From Ahaetulla prasina (Eukaryota > Chordata > Lepidosauria > Squamata > Colubridae), in the NCBI RefSeq assembly GCF_028640845.1, contig NC_080539.1, positions 196,301,436 to 196,365,435 of the forward strand: 64,000 nucleotides of DNA. Reading direction: 5' to 3'. The position numbers and the translations under genes were made by a program. Each line of letters starts with the position of its first letter. Position 1 is the stretch's first letter. Under the pieces are notes generated by a model. That model saw only the letters and a list, made by a program, of their open reading frames with translations, made no database searches and was not told where the DNA came from. Below, piece after piece: positions 49,580-60,958 of the stretch.

Positions 49580-51639
49580 GAGGAGCAGCGCCAAAGGTCC
49601 GCAAAAGCGGGCGAGACTGGCGGAGGCGCGGCAGTCTGGCCGGACGCGAGGCATTTCTCTGTCCGTCGCCTCGGAGGGGTGGCGGGCGCTGCCGCAAGGC
49701 TCGTCGTCGCCAAAAGCGAGAGCGGTGGCGGCGCTTAGCACGCCCTGGACTCTGCGTGGAGCGCCGCCCCGGCGAGACCCGGGGAATGTATCCAGTGCCA
49801 CCTTTTGCAATGGGGCTCTCAAAGGCTCTGCCTCTGCCTCCTCCCGGTGAACAGGCGCGAGAATTACAGTTCTGTCGTTACGTCCACCCAGGAGAGGAGG
49901 TCGGGAGGGAGCAAAATAAGCTGAACGTTAAAAAGGAGGCGACCCTCCCGCCCATCACTCTTACGTTCCTTACGTTAGCGATCCTTTCTCTGGCGGGTTC
50001 GTTTGGATCAGCATTTCGAGGTCTCGCCTGGCTGCCCCCCTGCCTTGCAGCCCGCCCGAAGTTGGTCCTCGCCCACCCGCTGCATCCCTCCAACGTTTCG
50101 TTGCCGGAAGGAAAAAAAAGCCGGGTTTCAAACCCACTTAGAGGTCCCGAGGTTTGATGCGGGAACTTTGTGGTGTGGCTCGGCTGTTTTTCTGGGCTGT
50201 GGCCAAGGCGCTCTGCCATCCTTGGGGAAAAGCTTTCGTGCCAAAAGAAATTCTGGCGCTCGGCTAAGGCCTAGCGAGTGGCGGGTTTCTTTCATCGACC
50301 AAATGAAGCCATCTTCGTGGAAAACCTACCATAACCTGATTCTAACCTGATCGTTGGGACTTGAAAGCCACCCACCCCTACATGCCGGTCGACAATTTAT
50401 GTAACTCCCGGAGACTTTTTAGTGCAGGAACCGTGCGCAGAATTGCGCGGCGCCCAAGCAGACCTCGAATTGAATCAGCCTCTCTTTGGAATCGACTTGG
50501 AACCGCGCCGCGAACAATTTGTATTCGCTTCGCGCTAGAGGCTCAGGATGCCGCCTCCCGCCTCCCTTGTTATTTCGAAACTATCTTAAGGTGCTCCGCT
50601 GGATGAAGCTGGTGTTTCTCGGCTCTTCTTCCCCTCCCCAACTCTGTTGTTTATAGGTCTGATCTGCCTTATCAGAGATTTCACTGACCGCTCAGTAACC
50701 AATTTAGAGGAAAGAAGCGCCTGATATCTCAAAAGGAATAATTAAGGCGGATGGGTGGGTTTAGCGCGCCCTCTTCGCCAGTAATCAGAGATTAGTTCCA
50801 GCCTCCCCTTTTCTTTCAGTAACAAGGCTGGAAGAGTTTTAAAGGAGCAATATAGATAGTTTTTAACAATTCACTGCGCTTTGAAATAGACTGGGGGACC
50901 CGAAATGTGCCGTATGGATTGCTTCGGTTCTTCCTTGCACCCCTTTTTGGCCCGTAAATTTCATCCAGAAAAGTTTCTAACCCTTTTGTAAGGGTTTTCA
51001 GCCAAAATTGTAAAAAGTTATTTCTCCCCGTGGAAGAAAGTACACCTGTATGCGCGTGCGTGCACGTGCAGGAATCTATGCAAAGGACATCCTCGGTTAC
51101 TCTATTTCTTAGATATTAAGCAGAAAAGATGCGGTCGGCTGTTCTTTCCCGAATCCAAGCCACTCACTCACTTTGGAAAAACGCAAACTTTTCTATTTCT
51201 AGAAGGGAATCTCCCTTCCAGCACCATCCCAGTCGGAATTTTCTTATTTTAGAAATGTAAATCCGAAACGTACCTCACATTTAGAAGTGATTTATGTTAA
51301 AGACAGGACAGATTTGGAGAAGTTATATTTTCTCTCCGCCTCCACAAAAATTACATAGCAAGGGGGACTTTGTGGTATGTTTAGATCTTTGATTTATTCC
51401 ATATGTGACACGCACAGCTAAAAACAACCCCAGACTTTTCAGTTTGTTACAAAGTCATCATCCATTTTGCAACCAACTCAAGTGGGGCTTAAGTTGTTTT
51501 TCAGTAAAGGAGCAGAGTTACAGAATCTGGCTGAGTAACCCCGGATGGGTCGTTTCCCCACCTCCCTTGAAAGAAACTGTTTGACAGAGGCAGGCTGGAC
51601 GTGTCTTTTAAAATAGAAGCGGCGATCCTTAGGTCTTAC

Positions 51640-51715
51640 CTGCTGCTTGCCCCAAAACTCCCGATCCGGCCAAACGTAGGAGGAGAAATCCCCAGAGCAG
51701 AGGAACTGTATCCAT
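51640..51715 (-). CDS. NRP2: Neuropilin-2 exon 1, coding part (signal peptide)
   Basis: Encodes residues 1-25 plus the first base of codon 26. The start ATG (51715-51713) has A at -3 and G at +4, a strong initiation context. The peptide begins MDTVPLLWGF, has a leucine-rich core and ends near LGQAA, so it is a typical signal peptide, probably cut near Gly22-Gln23 as in other neuropilins. The exon ends at 51640 and is followed by a consensus donor GTAAGA. The phase-1 end joins exon 2 to give a GCT alanine codon followed directly by the conserved QPCGGRLNS of NRP2. Neuropilin-2 is a type I membrane co-receptor for class 3 semaphorins and VEGFs in axon guidance and lymphatic/vascular development. 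The frame is open upstream to 52045 but has no ATG there, so no N-terminal extension is proposed. The signal peptide alone would not identify the gene; the splice join and exon 2 do. Confidence 0.88.
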
Positions 51716-52398
51716 TTTAGGGGGAGGATGGAGAAACCCTTGATGGGAAAAAGAGCGATTCCTCCCAAAACCGCGCTGGGTCAGGGAAAGCGGGGTTTTC
51801 TTTCGCAAGTCTCCGAGACGCCGCGGATTCGGTCCCAGAATTTCCTCTGCCGAGGTTTCAGATCCGTTCCGGGGCTTCCACCCGCTCGGCTCCGCAATAA
51901 ACCCACTTCCCCAAAAAATCGCCCGAGCTGGAGGGAACTCCTGACGTTCAGCAGAAAAAAAAGAAGAAGCGCCCGGCAGCCCTGCTGAGGCGCTCACAGC
52001 CGGCGACACCCGGAGTAGGAAAAGAACCGTGCACCCCCAGAGCACGCGAGAGAGCCCCGTTCTTCAGAGCGGCGTTGCCTTCACCGCCGCATCACCGGAG
52101 AGGTTCTCCGCAAACCCGCCGGAATAAAAAAAAAATTAAATTAAAAAAAACGGGCCGCCTTGGCATCGCACCCCCCCCCCTCCTCAGTCCTCGCCAGAGC
52201 CTGGCAGGCGGAGAGCGAGAGCGCAACGAACGGCGCTCCCGGCGAAGGGTGGCGGTGATTTCCCAGCCCGCGGCGCCCGGCTGCTTCCCCCACCACCACC
52301 CCCTCCAACACGCTGCCAGTTCGCGCTCTCAGGCGGCTGCCGGTCAGCTTCACGCCAGAGGCGTTTTCCGGATGCGGCGCCGCGAACGACTCCTCTAT

Positions 52399-52420
52399 CG
52401 CCGCCGCCGCCGCCGCCGCC
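52399..52420 (-). repeat. (CGG)7-type triplet repeat, likely in the NRP2 5' UTR
   Basis: Seven consecutive GGC/CGG triplets on the minus strand, about 690 bases upstream of the start codon. If the transcription start lies upstream, the tract is part of the 5' UTR. Short CGG tracts are common in vertebrate 5' UTRs and can be length-polymorphic. Confidence 0.75.
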
Positions 52421-52591
52421 TTCCTCCTCCGACGCGTGGGGTCTCGACTGAAGCGGTGCGGACGCTGGTGCGGGGTTCGCAGCTCTTCCCTTTCTTTGCC
52501 TCCGCCTCGGCTTCCTCGCAGCCTTTTCAGGCAGAGCAGCATGTGGATGTCAGACAGAACGGCAGAGCTATCCGATTACACGCTCGCCCAG

Positions 52592-52601
52592 GGCCCGCCC
52601 C
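52592..52601 (-). promoter_or_regulatory. GC box (Sp1/KLF-type site)
   Basis: Reads GGGGCGGGCC on the minus strand, about 880 bases upstream of the NRP2 start codon inside the CpG island. It is a plausible element of a TATA-less promoter, but such motifs are frequent by chance in DNA this rich in G and C. Confidence 0.4.
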
Positions 52602-52960
52602 TTCTATGTTTCTCATTTAAACAAAACACACCGAGAGGGGAGGGGGAGAGGGGAGGCGTGGGGAGAGGGGGGGCTGCTGAGCCCGCGAAGCGTCGCGCAG
52701 TCCACGTTCAGAACTCGGCCGGGATCCAACGGGGTAAAGCGAAGGCGCGGCGATCGGCAGAGGCTGCATAAGCCTTTCTCCGTCCTTTCCTGCTGCACCG
52801 GACCGGCTCCGACTTTCTCGGCTGCAGCCCACGCCCGGCTCTTGGCAGAAGCAACAAGTCCGGCGCGGAGGCCTCTTTCTAGCTGGGCGTCTTGACTGCT
52901 AGGGCTGCTTTTTTTGGGGTGGGTAGGGTGAGGAGTGGGAGCTTTTCCCCGCCAGCTCTC

Positions 52961-54293
52961 GGGAGGTCGTGTGAACGTGCTACATATTGCATCCCTCCAT
53001 AAAGTGATAGGTATTTAAAATTATACACGCAGGCTGTTGGCGGAAGGTGATAGCTTCAATGCTTAACAGCTTTCTCCAACTATAAACCGGAGTTCTGAGC
53101 TCCAAACACCGCCCACACAAAGAGAGAGACACAAATAACACTTAAAAGGCTGGCAGGAGATACCTTATGCGCTACAACATAGTGGAAGGATTTATTTTTA
53201 TTTTTTATTTATTTTTGCATAAATCTTGCCAGCAGCATAGTAAATTAATTTACCCCTGGGAAAATGATAACGATTCAGCCTCAGACCAAGATTGGTTTAA
53301 ATAACTTGTGACTGAAAAAAAGAATAGACTCGGGTTTTTTGTTTGTTTGTTTTTTGTTTTGTTTTTTTGCTTGGGTAGGAGAAAGCAGGCTTGCCAGTTA
53401 TACAAAACTCTACCTTTGGCAAGATGAAATCAGACGTAAGTCATGGCATAATATGGGCATTGTGCATTTTTCATCCAAAGTCTGGATCAAAATAATTTTA
53501 CTTATTCTGTCATCATACACTGCTCCTTGCCCTGTCAATATATACACACAGCATCTACCTGACTCCACTGGGACTGGAAGAAAAGCAGGATAAGGGCCGT
53601 TTAATACTTGTATGGGAAACCTCGAGGGAGATTTTGTAGGCTCTGGACTGAGAAACATTTTTTGTTTTCTTTCAAATCCCAGAAGAGATAGCTGGCAAAT
53701 ATTGGATGAGAGCCCCTGGAGGTGCACCTGAAGCCTTCCATCAGTGATCTCAGAATGTTTTGGTCTTGGAACATATACCAGTGCAGGCTATTTCCCCCCC
53801 CCCCATTCACATACTTCTACCTGGTCCCTGGTAAGGAGAAGGGCAAGCAGGCATGACACGTGCAACAAAACCATAGCAGCTGATTCTTATGACAAGGTCT
53901 GGCATGGTACCCTGTGGATATGCCAAGATGCTGCTGCTAGTTATGGAAACAGTCATGAGAAGCCTATTAGCACATTGGCTTCTCTCATAAAAGCTGCTTT
54001 GGAAGCACTCCCAAGGCATCTGCTGAAAGCCCACGTGCACTCCATACATAGGCTTCCCTGGGCCCAGTTTGCAAGGATAGTAAGAAAGGGCCCTTTGACA
54101 CAGTTCCTCTAAGACTGAGCTGCTCAGTTTCCACCACTATATTGTTGCAGAGAAATCATCATCAGATGAGCCAGTGGAGCATAGGCTCTGAAAAAAATTC
54201 CTAAAGTAGGTTGAACAAATGATGTGCTAATCATGGGCTGCAGTTGTGCCAAGTACAAGATTAGCCATTATGAACTGGCACATAGCTACAAGT
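52961..54293. other. NRP2 upstream flank, no recognised elements
   Basis: AT-rich again immediately beyond the CpG island, with T-rich runs near 53335-53368 and a C-run near 53793. No exon motif is seen on either strand. Confidence 0.5.
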
Positions 54294-54494
54294 CAGGGGT
54301 GAAAACCAGCAGGTTCTAACAGGTTCTGGAGAACCAGTAGCAGAAATTTGAGTTGTTTGGAGAACCGGCAAATACCACCTCTGGCTGGCCCCAGAGTCAG
54401 GTGGGAATGGAGATTTTGCGGTATCCTTCTCCTGCCATACCCACCAAGCCACACCCACAGAACTGGTAGGGAAAAGTTTTGAATTTCCCCCCTG
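54294..54494. mobile_element. hAT-type MITE with near-perfect 8-bp TSD
   Basis: Begins CAGGGGTGAAAACCAGCAG and ends TTTTGAATTTCCCCCCTG. Flanks CTACAAGT (54286-54293) and GTACAAGT (54495-54502) match at 7 of 8 positions. The interior GGTTCTGGAGAACCAGTAG and GCCACACCCACAGAAC are shared with the copy at 56642-56886. Confidence 0.85.
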
Positions 54495-54502
54495 GTACAA
54501 GT

Positions 54503-55712
54503 CAATCAGGACATTCAATCAAGTTGTAATGCTGGTTGTTATATAAATGGTTGGAAGTAAATGCCATTGAACTAAGGCATATTTCTGATGACACAAGGAG
54601 GTAGCTGTTATTCAAGGGTTCTTGAATGCGAAGAACAAAATGAGTACTGTGACTTCAGTTGAAGCCTAGAATTGGAATTGCTTGCACCCACACAGATCAA
54701 TTCTTTTCCTCTCGCCCCCTCCACCTTCCAAAAGAGGTGGAAACCAGGCCCTTCATTGCAGCTCTTAGACACTGGCTTTGTGCTAGAGGAGTGGGTAGTA
54801 AAAATGTCCTTGGAAAGCCAAGGTTTTGATTGAATCTCTGAAGAGTGATATGAAGTCAAAACTAAAAAGAATACACTGCTAAGGAAAAGAAATGGACAAA
54901 AATACAGGGGAGGTGAAATTGGCAGACTAAGTGGGGGGAATTCATGATGCTATGACAAGAAGAGTCACTGTGCACAAAAGCTCAAGTGCTTGTACCTGAT
55001 GACTAACCATAAAACCTCACCATAAAACCTCATGGTTGACTGGAATGATATCTAAAAGCATCACCAGAAGAGGGCAATGGCAAACTATCTCCCTGCTGCT
55101 GCTAAGAAAACAATGGCGATGTGGCCAGATAGTTACCAGAAGCTGAGCCCATCTTGAGGAAGAGTTTGCCTTCATTTTATGGCAACAACTATTCTAAAAA
55201 GGATTAGAAGACAGATGGCTTAAATTAGTCTTTCCCCAAGCTGACACTTTCCAGATTTACTAGACTAAAATATTTGGCCAAGGTAACTGAAATTGATGAG
55301 AAACGCAATCTAACACCTTTGGGGAAGGTGCGGTATAGTTCTTGTGTTTTTTTAAACGTGTGACTATTCTAAGGATACATTAATATCCATTATTTTCTTG
55401 TTTTAATTTCAAGTGTGCACTTCAGTATTCTGAATCAAAATCTGTAATGCTACATTCAGAGAGATGGGGAACTATGTCTAGTATACCTATTACTTAGTCT
55501 GATGATTTTCTAAGTTTGGTTAAAAAAGCAGAACACCCTGTAGTTGTGAACACCCTGGTTGTGAACACAGAAGGAACACACTTGCCCCTACACTGCTGCT
55601 TATTAGTCAAACCTTAATTTCTTCTCCCACCTTTCTTTTATTATCTAATGTACAGTATGGCCTGGAGACTAAACCATATGAACAGTGGCTGCAGTTTTGG
55701 GTCTGGCTAGTC
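54503..55712. other. Upstream flank with a possible degraded SINE
   Basis: About 55060-55150 has CCAGAAGAGGGCAATGGCAA and AAGAAAACAATGGCGATG, resembling degraded tails of squamate SINEs. Short duplications ACCATAAAACCTC (about 55007-55032) and TTGTGAACACCCTGG (about 55543-55570) are present. No exon is evident. Confidence 0.4.
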
Positions 55713-56040
55713 ACTAGGGGTGACATGATAGCAGTATTCCAATATTTGGGGGGCTGCCACAAAGAAGAGGGGGTCAAATTATTCTCCAAAGCACCAGAGG
55801 GCAGGACAAGCAACAATGTTTGGAAACTAATCAAAGAAAGAAGCAACCTGGAATTAAGGAGAAACTTCCTTACAGTGAGGACAATTAACCAGTGGAACAG
55901 CTTGCCTTCAGAAATCGTGGGCATTCCAACACTGAAGGTTTTTAAGAAGAGCCTGGACAGTCACTTGTCTGAGATGGTATAGCTTCTCCTGCTTGAGCAA
56001 GGGACTGGACTAGAAGACCTCCAAAGTCCCTTCCAGCTTC
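55713..56040 (+). mobile_element. CR1 LINE 3' end
   Basis: Contains GGGGTGACATGATAGCAGTA, TTCTCCAAAGCACCAGAGG, and GGACTGGACTAGAAGACCTC, colinear with 11155-11470 of the larger CR1 copy. Encodes CHKEEGVKLFSKAPEGR and NQWNSLPSEIVG. It runs into a C/T-rich tract. Confidence 0.9.
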
Positions 56041-56106
56041 TCCTCTCCCCTCCCCTCCTCTCCTCCCCTCCCCACCCCTCCCCTCCCCTCTCCTCTCCTC
56101 TTCTCT
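56038..56106. repeat. (CCCCT/CTCCT)n pyrimidine tract
   Basis: About 70 bases of almost pure C and T following the CR1 3' end, probably expanded from the element's tail. It is a homopurine/homopyrimidine tract able to form triplex DNA. Confidence 0.93.
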
Positions 56107-56633
56107 GGATCCTATCAGAATCCCTAAGGCATGTGCAAAATGATGTCCCTTTAAAAAAAGCATTTTATGTAAATATCTAAACTTTTTGCAGAGAGTAAAA
56201 GAGATCACCCTGCAGTTTAGCAAAGGTACCAGTTTTGGGAATGATTATTCAGACTCTACAATGATGCTTTCACATTTTCATATGCCAATTTCTTTGGATT
56301 TTTGCTTTGTTACAATAGTACCCAGAAAGATTTACCATTAAAGGGTTACATTAAAGTTTAGGCCAAATTTAAGGATTGCTTGTTTTCAAATTAATTTTCT
56401 GAAGAGCTGCAAGTTTTTCCTAAAACTAAACTGGTGGCATTTCCATGGTTGCACTTCCCCTTCCCTCTTATGCAGTTTCTTTTTCCTTGAAGTTGGAAAA
56501 GTTCTGACACCAGTGAAGATTTGACTTTTCTCCAGTCCTACTAGCTTTGAAATGGAGAATATTGTCCCTTTTGTTTTACATTTATTGAACATTTACTATA
56601 TTTATATGCTATATATCTCACATTCATTAGCCA
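56107..56633. other. Upstream flank, no recognised elements
   Basis: AT-rich DNA without exon or named repeat. Confidence 0.5.
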
Positions 56634-56641
56634 GTTTGGAT

Positions 56642-56886
56642 CAGTGGTGAAATCCATTTTTTTTTACTACTGGTTCTGTGGGCATGGCTTGGTGAATGTG
56701 GCTTGGTGGGCATGGCAAGGGAAGGATACTACAAAATCTCCATTCCCACCCCACTCCTGAGAGAATATTGCAAAATCTCCATTCCCACCCCGCTCTGGGG
56801 CCAGCCAGAGGTGGTATTTGTGGGTTCTCCGAACTGCTCAAAATTTCCACTACTGGTTCTCCAGAACCTGCTGGATTTCACCCCTG
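56642..56886. mobile_element. hAT-type MITE with perfect 8-bp TSD
   Basis: Begins CAGTGGTGAAATCCATTTTT and ends TGGATTTCACCCCTG. The exact duplication GTTTGGAT flanks it (56634-56641 and 56887-56894). Inside, CAAAATCTCCATTCCCACCCC occurs twice in tandem-like fashion (about 56733 and 56771). It is the reverse-oriented relative of the copy at 54294-54494. Confidence 0.92.
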
Positions 56887-56894
56887 GTTTGGAT

Positions 56895-58839
56895 GTCTTG
56901 TAGTAGAAAGCTAGGCAAAAACAATTTAAATTTACATTTCCATTAAACAGTTTACATTAAGCAGCTGCAGCATTTTAGTAGGAAATCCATTACTAAACTA
57001 AACTAGCCAAAATACTTCATGATTGTAGAAAAAAAACAAGATTATTGGACAATTGCATCATATCTATTGCTTTCTCTCTCCAGCTTTTACCAATCTTGAC
57101 AATCTCCCACCTCCTTCCCTTCCCTTTCTCTTCCCTTTCCTTCCCTTCCCCCTCTGTTTTGACAAATACTACACAACCACTTTTCATTGTTTTGTTTAAA
57201 AATACTCTACAATTAAATCTCTTTCTTCAAATGAAATTTGTAGAGTTTTTAGCTACATCAGAGGAACACAAGCTGTACTACTTGCTTTAGGCAATTTCTC
57301 TTCTTTGGAGGAGGAGGGGGGAGGGGAATATTGGGTGACTTGTAAGGATTATTGGGATTATCCAACATTTTAAACCTAGAAAATAAATGGTGATTATTTC
57401 CCCAGGATGACTCACTGTTTTTCTTTGGAAGCTTAATTTTGCATTGCACAGAACTTCTCAACTGATCCAGCCCATTTTTAGTACAGTTTATAAAAAGTTC
57501 TTCTGTTAAAACCATCTGATAATGATATATTTTTGTCTTTATGACAAATTGCACCTGCTCACTTGAGACATTGCAAACTCTGTCACAGATGTCTAAGGGG
57601 AGCTTTTGATATCCTCTACTGTTCAGTTTTGTTCTGAACCAAGAATAATTTAACAGGTTGGATGTGTGTGTGATGTAGACATTAACTAATTAACAAGCAT
57701 GTTGTTTTTGGAAAGTTCACATATTATTATTGAGAACAAAAGGCAAGGAGTCTAAGATCAGGACACCTGAAAGAGCTGGTAATATAAAGTTTAATCCTCA
57801 GAGGTTGTACAAATCATGTTTGGCACACCTGAAGAAATGAGATTTAATAACCCATTTTCTCTGCATGATAGAATGTTTTAAAAGACACAAATGAAACCAA
57901 GGCATTTTGAAGTCAGTGTTATTTGTTTGAATTGATGAACAAAAACTGCAAATTGTGTTAGTTGATTCTTACTAATAAAATTTATATATTGCTGTGATCC
58001 ATCATATAAAGAAGACACTCAGGAAAATTTATGCTTCCTTCTAACTGAAATCCTTAAGCAGATTTTTGTTAAATAATTGTAAATTTTACCCTGATTTTTT
58101 TCTTAAACATATAGACATTTCATTTTTTTTCTATTTCACTTGCCATTAATAGTTTGTTAATGAAAATGGGAGTATAATTCAGTGAATTTTCAACATGACA
58201 GTGTGACATTTTAATGGCTAACTTATAGCTAGATTCCTTCCTAAGCTAGCCATGCATGGCTTATTTGTTTGTTTATACACTTATAAATAGCTCTAGGAAA
58301 CTATAACATAGTTTTTGTGCGTTATATATAAATTCCTCCAAATTCCTATCTGTAATAAACAGAAAAAATGTATTTTCTGAGATTGGTGAAACACAACCAT
58401 TAAGGAAAGTGAGGGAAAATCATAATTAAAACTGGCATAATCCTAAACATATTTACTAGGGTGACAGAATAAATACCTGTCAAATGCAATAACAGATTTA
58501 CTAGTATAAAGTTGTGTTTAGGGTGTTATACAATGAATGACATCCACATCACAAAGAGAAAATGGGCAACACACAGTGCCAAGTGAGTCTTTCAGCTCTC
58601 ATTTTGTCATTCCCAAGATTTCCCAAAACTATACCACAAAAAGCGCACATACTGTCAAAATATGCACATGAAATTTCCTGTAGGCTTAAGATGCTATTTT
58701 GAGGGGAGAAACTTCCAAAACAGTCCCTGCCTGGGCCTCCAGAATTGCCCCCATCTTCTACTATATAGAGAAAATAAAGTGAGAGGAAGAGAGAATAGCA
58801 GCAGTTGTGGCTGTAGCAAGTAATAGGAACCCAGGAAGC
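56895..58839. other. Upstream flank, no recognised elements
   Basis: AT-rich with a CCCTTCC-type pyrimidine tract near 57115-57150. No exon or named repeat. Confidence 0.5.
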
Positions 58840-58846
58840 TTAATTA

Positions 58847-58907
58847 ATTAATCGGAATAGAGCTGGAAGGGACTTTGGAGGTCTTCTAGTCCAACCCCCT
58901 GCTGTGT
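58847..58907 (-). mobile_element. CR1 LINE extreme 3' end
   Basis: Reads GGAATAGAGCTGGAAGGGAC and GGAGGTCTTCTAGTCCAACC, the inverted complement of the CR1 3' end at 11430-11475. Only about 60 bases remain. Confidence 0.85.
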
Positions 58908-60193
58908 TAAAGCTGTGTTAAATCAAATAAGCTTTTCCTATTCAGCTCATGTCTTGCAACTCTCACTGTTAGCAGAGTTTTAGATTGTATCTTTCTCAGT
59001 TTAACCATAGTTGTTCTGCATGCACAACATTTGCTTTACCATAGAGTTATGGCCTTTCCCAGTCCTGGCTTGATTTGGAAAGTTTACGTACTTGGCTATG
59101 TACAACTACATTCTTTTATCAGTTTTTTGCTTTGTGGGAATCTTCCTGCCTAGAGCTGTATTGGATGCAGTGAAACTTTAGAGATGATTGGTAGGAGCTA
59201 CTGAGTTTGACCTGGATCTGGAGTCTGCATTTACACTGACTTCAGCAGATTCCTCATTTAAAGGCTAGCCCATGTAACTTTCACTGGAATTAAAGCCTAA
59301 TTCTTAACACATCATCACTAATAGTCTTCCTCCCCCAATCTTTCCATCTCAGTGCATGAAAATCCTCCCTAAAACCTCACAGAAAATAGGACAATCTGTA
59401 ATTTAATTGCTCTTTAATAGTTTGTTTACTTCAGCATCTGGAATAAATTTTAGCTGGAAGAATGTCATAGATGAAATGCTGGCTGAAGTTTTTATGGGAA
59501 AGAATTTCCTCTCACAAAAGGGTATCTTCAAATTGGGAACCTGTCTTGCTCCATTCTCAGTTTCTGTCTGGGTGAACTGGATTTCTTCTTTCATATCTCA
59601 CTTCTTCGTTCTTTCTAGAATATTAAGAATTTGCCTTAAGAATTAAGAACTTGTCATCATTCTTCCATTGTGGAACAAGCCACAACACTGGATATGTATA
59701 TCCTGCTTCTCAGGCTTGTCATATATATGTGAAAGTCTAACACAACTCATTCACCTTTTCAAACAGTCAAGCAATAACTCTGTTAGAATGAGGCATTCTG
59801 CACTGGGGAAGAAGACAGAAGAGATTGAGTCTATGGTTCTAGTTATGCAGATTGCCATGTTGCCAGATGGGATAAGTTTCTGTCACTAGGCAAACTTTAT
59901 GGCGCTCTCCTCTTCATAGAGCAGTGGGGCTTCACTAAGTAGAAGGGCTGAAACAACCTGGTGTCCTCCAGATTGATAGACTACCTTTCCTGAAATAATT
60001 GCAGCAACAGGCTTTTGCAGCCCAAAAATTCTGAATCTGGAAAGCAACAAGTTGGGAAAGGCTACCAATGAATTGATGGATGGATTGATTTGATTTACAT
60101 CATCAAATAGTTAAACTGGGATATATGTTTTTGAGAAAGAAATCCATGACTGGGACTCATTGTGTTGGCTACATGTCCAAATAAGAGCTAGAG
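58908..60193. other. Upstream flank, no recognised elements
   Basis: No exon or named repeat is evident. Confidence 0.5.
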
Positions 60194-60328
60194 CAGGGGT
60201 GTCAAACTCATGTCATCATGGCGGCATCACGTGATGTATTGGGACTCCCCCCCCCTTCACTAAGCCAGGCATGGGCATGGCCAGCATGTGACCCATCCAG
60301 TCTGCAGGCTGCGAGTTTGATAGCCTTG
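60194..60328. mobile_element. hAT-type MITE
   Basis: Begins CAGGGGTGTCAAACTCATG and ends GCGAGTTTGATAGCCTTG, an imperfect inverted repeat. Flanks AGCTAGAG (60186-60193) and AGATAGAG (60329-60336) match at 7 of 8 positions. Length 135 bp. Confidence 0.8.
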
Positions 60329-60504
60329 AGATAGAGGAAAGAGAAAACCTGTGAAAGATAAATGGTTTAATGGAAACAGAGCAAAATTTTATGAGTAAGA
60401 AAAAAGTATGCTGAAAGAACTCACTATGCGTTTAACAAAACCTTTCAGCAATATGTTTGCTTTGTTTGCTTCCTTACATTTTGTTATAGAAAAGTTAGTT
60501 TGAA

Positions 60505-60705
60505 CTAATGGTTAAAGCACCAGGCTAGAAAACAGGAGACTGTAAGTTTTAGTCTTGTCTTAGGCACGAAACCAGTTGGATGATTTTGGGCCAGTCACTC
60601 TCTCTCAGCCTTAGGTGAGACAAGGGCAAACTATTTCTGAAAAAAAAAAAAATAGGCAGGGATGAGCCTAGGCAGTCAACACTGAATTGAACGCATATAC
60701 ATACA
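60505..60705 (+). mobile_element. tRNA-derived SINE (family c)
   Basis: Head AACTAATGGTTAAAGCACCA, then GGCTAGAAAACAGGAGACTG, TTGGGCCAGTCACTCTCTCT and, after an A-run, GGCAGTCAACACTGAATTG. Related to 40141-40297 (inverted) and 22205-22375. Confidence 0.75.
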
Positions 60706-60718
60706 TTTCATTATGGAG

Positions 60719-60958
60719 TTAGAATAGAATAGAATTTTTATTGGCCAAGTGTGATTGGACACACAAGGAATTTGTCTTGGTGCATATGCTCTCAGCGTAC
60801 ATAAAAGAAAAGATAACTATCCTATGGTCATAGGATACAATTTAACACTTAATGATACAACACTTAATGATAATCATAGGGTACAAATAAGCAATCAGGA
60901 ACAATCAATATCAATATAAATCATAAGGATTACCAGCAACAAAGTTACAGTCATACAG
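60719..60958 (-). mobile_element. LINE 3' end (snake CR1/Rex-like family)
   Basis: Begins AGAATAGAATAG, then TTATTGGCCAAGTGTGATTG, GTACAAATAAGCAATCAGG and AAAGTTACAGTCATACAG. Nearly the same sequence as 35604-35836, extending slightly further toward the coding side. No coding part is left. Confidence 0.88.

Larger units (their letters stand above)
49020..52960 (-). promoter_or_regulatory. NRP2: CpG island / NRP2 promoter, 5' UTR and proximal intron 1
   Basis: CpG dinucleotides are dense from about 49.0 to 52.9 kb, in sharp contrast to the AT-rich surroundings, and recognisable transposon copies are absent. Exon 1 lies inside the island. The transcription start cannot be read directly. No good TATA box precedes the ATG; a minus-strand GC box GGGGCGGGCC lies at 52601-52592 and a run of GGC triplets at 52420-52399. 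A TATA-less start between about 52.1 and 52.7 kb is likely. That would give a 5' UTR of several hundred bases. Long open frames on both strands here are a by-product of high GC content. Confidence 0.7.

Noticed and set aside
49109..50350. Several overlapping open frames on both strands near 49.1-50.3 kb
   Set aside because: They lie in the CpG island, where stop codons are rare, include a GT-repeat-derived CVCVCV run, overlap on opposite strands and show no domain.
51716..52045. In-frame N-terminal extension of NRP2 exon 1
   Set aside because: The frame is open but contains no ATG before the strong start at 51715. The putative start at 52045 is GTG, and the extension would bury the signal peptide.
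53744..54112. 122-codon plus-strand open frame upstream of NRP2
   Set aside because: No domain or family resemblance, and it overlaps an opposite-strand frame of similar quality.
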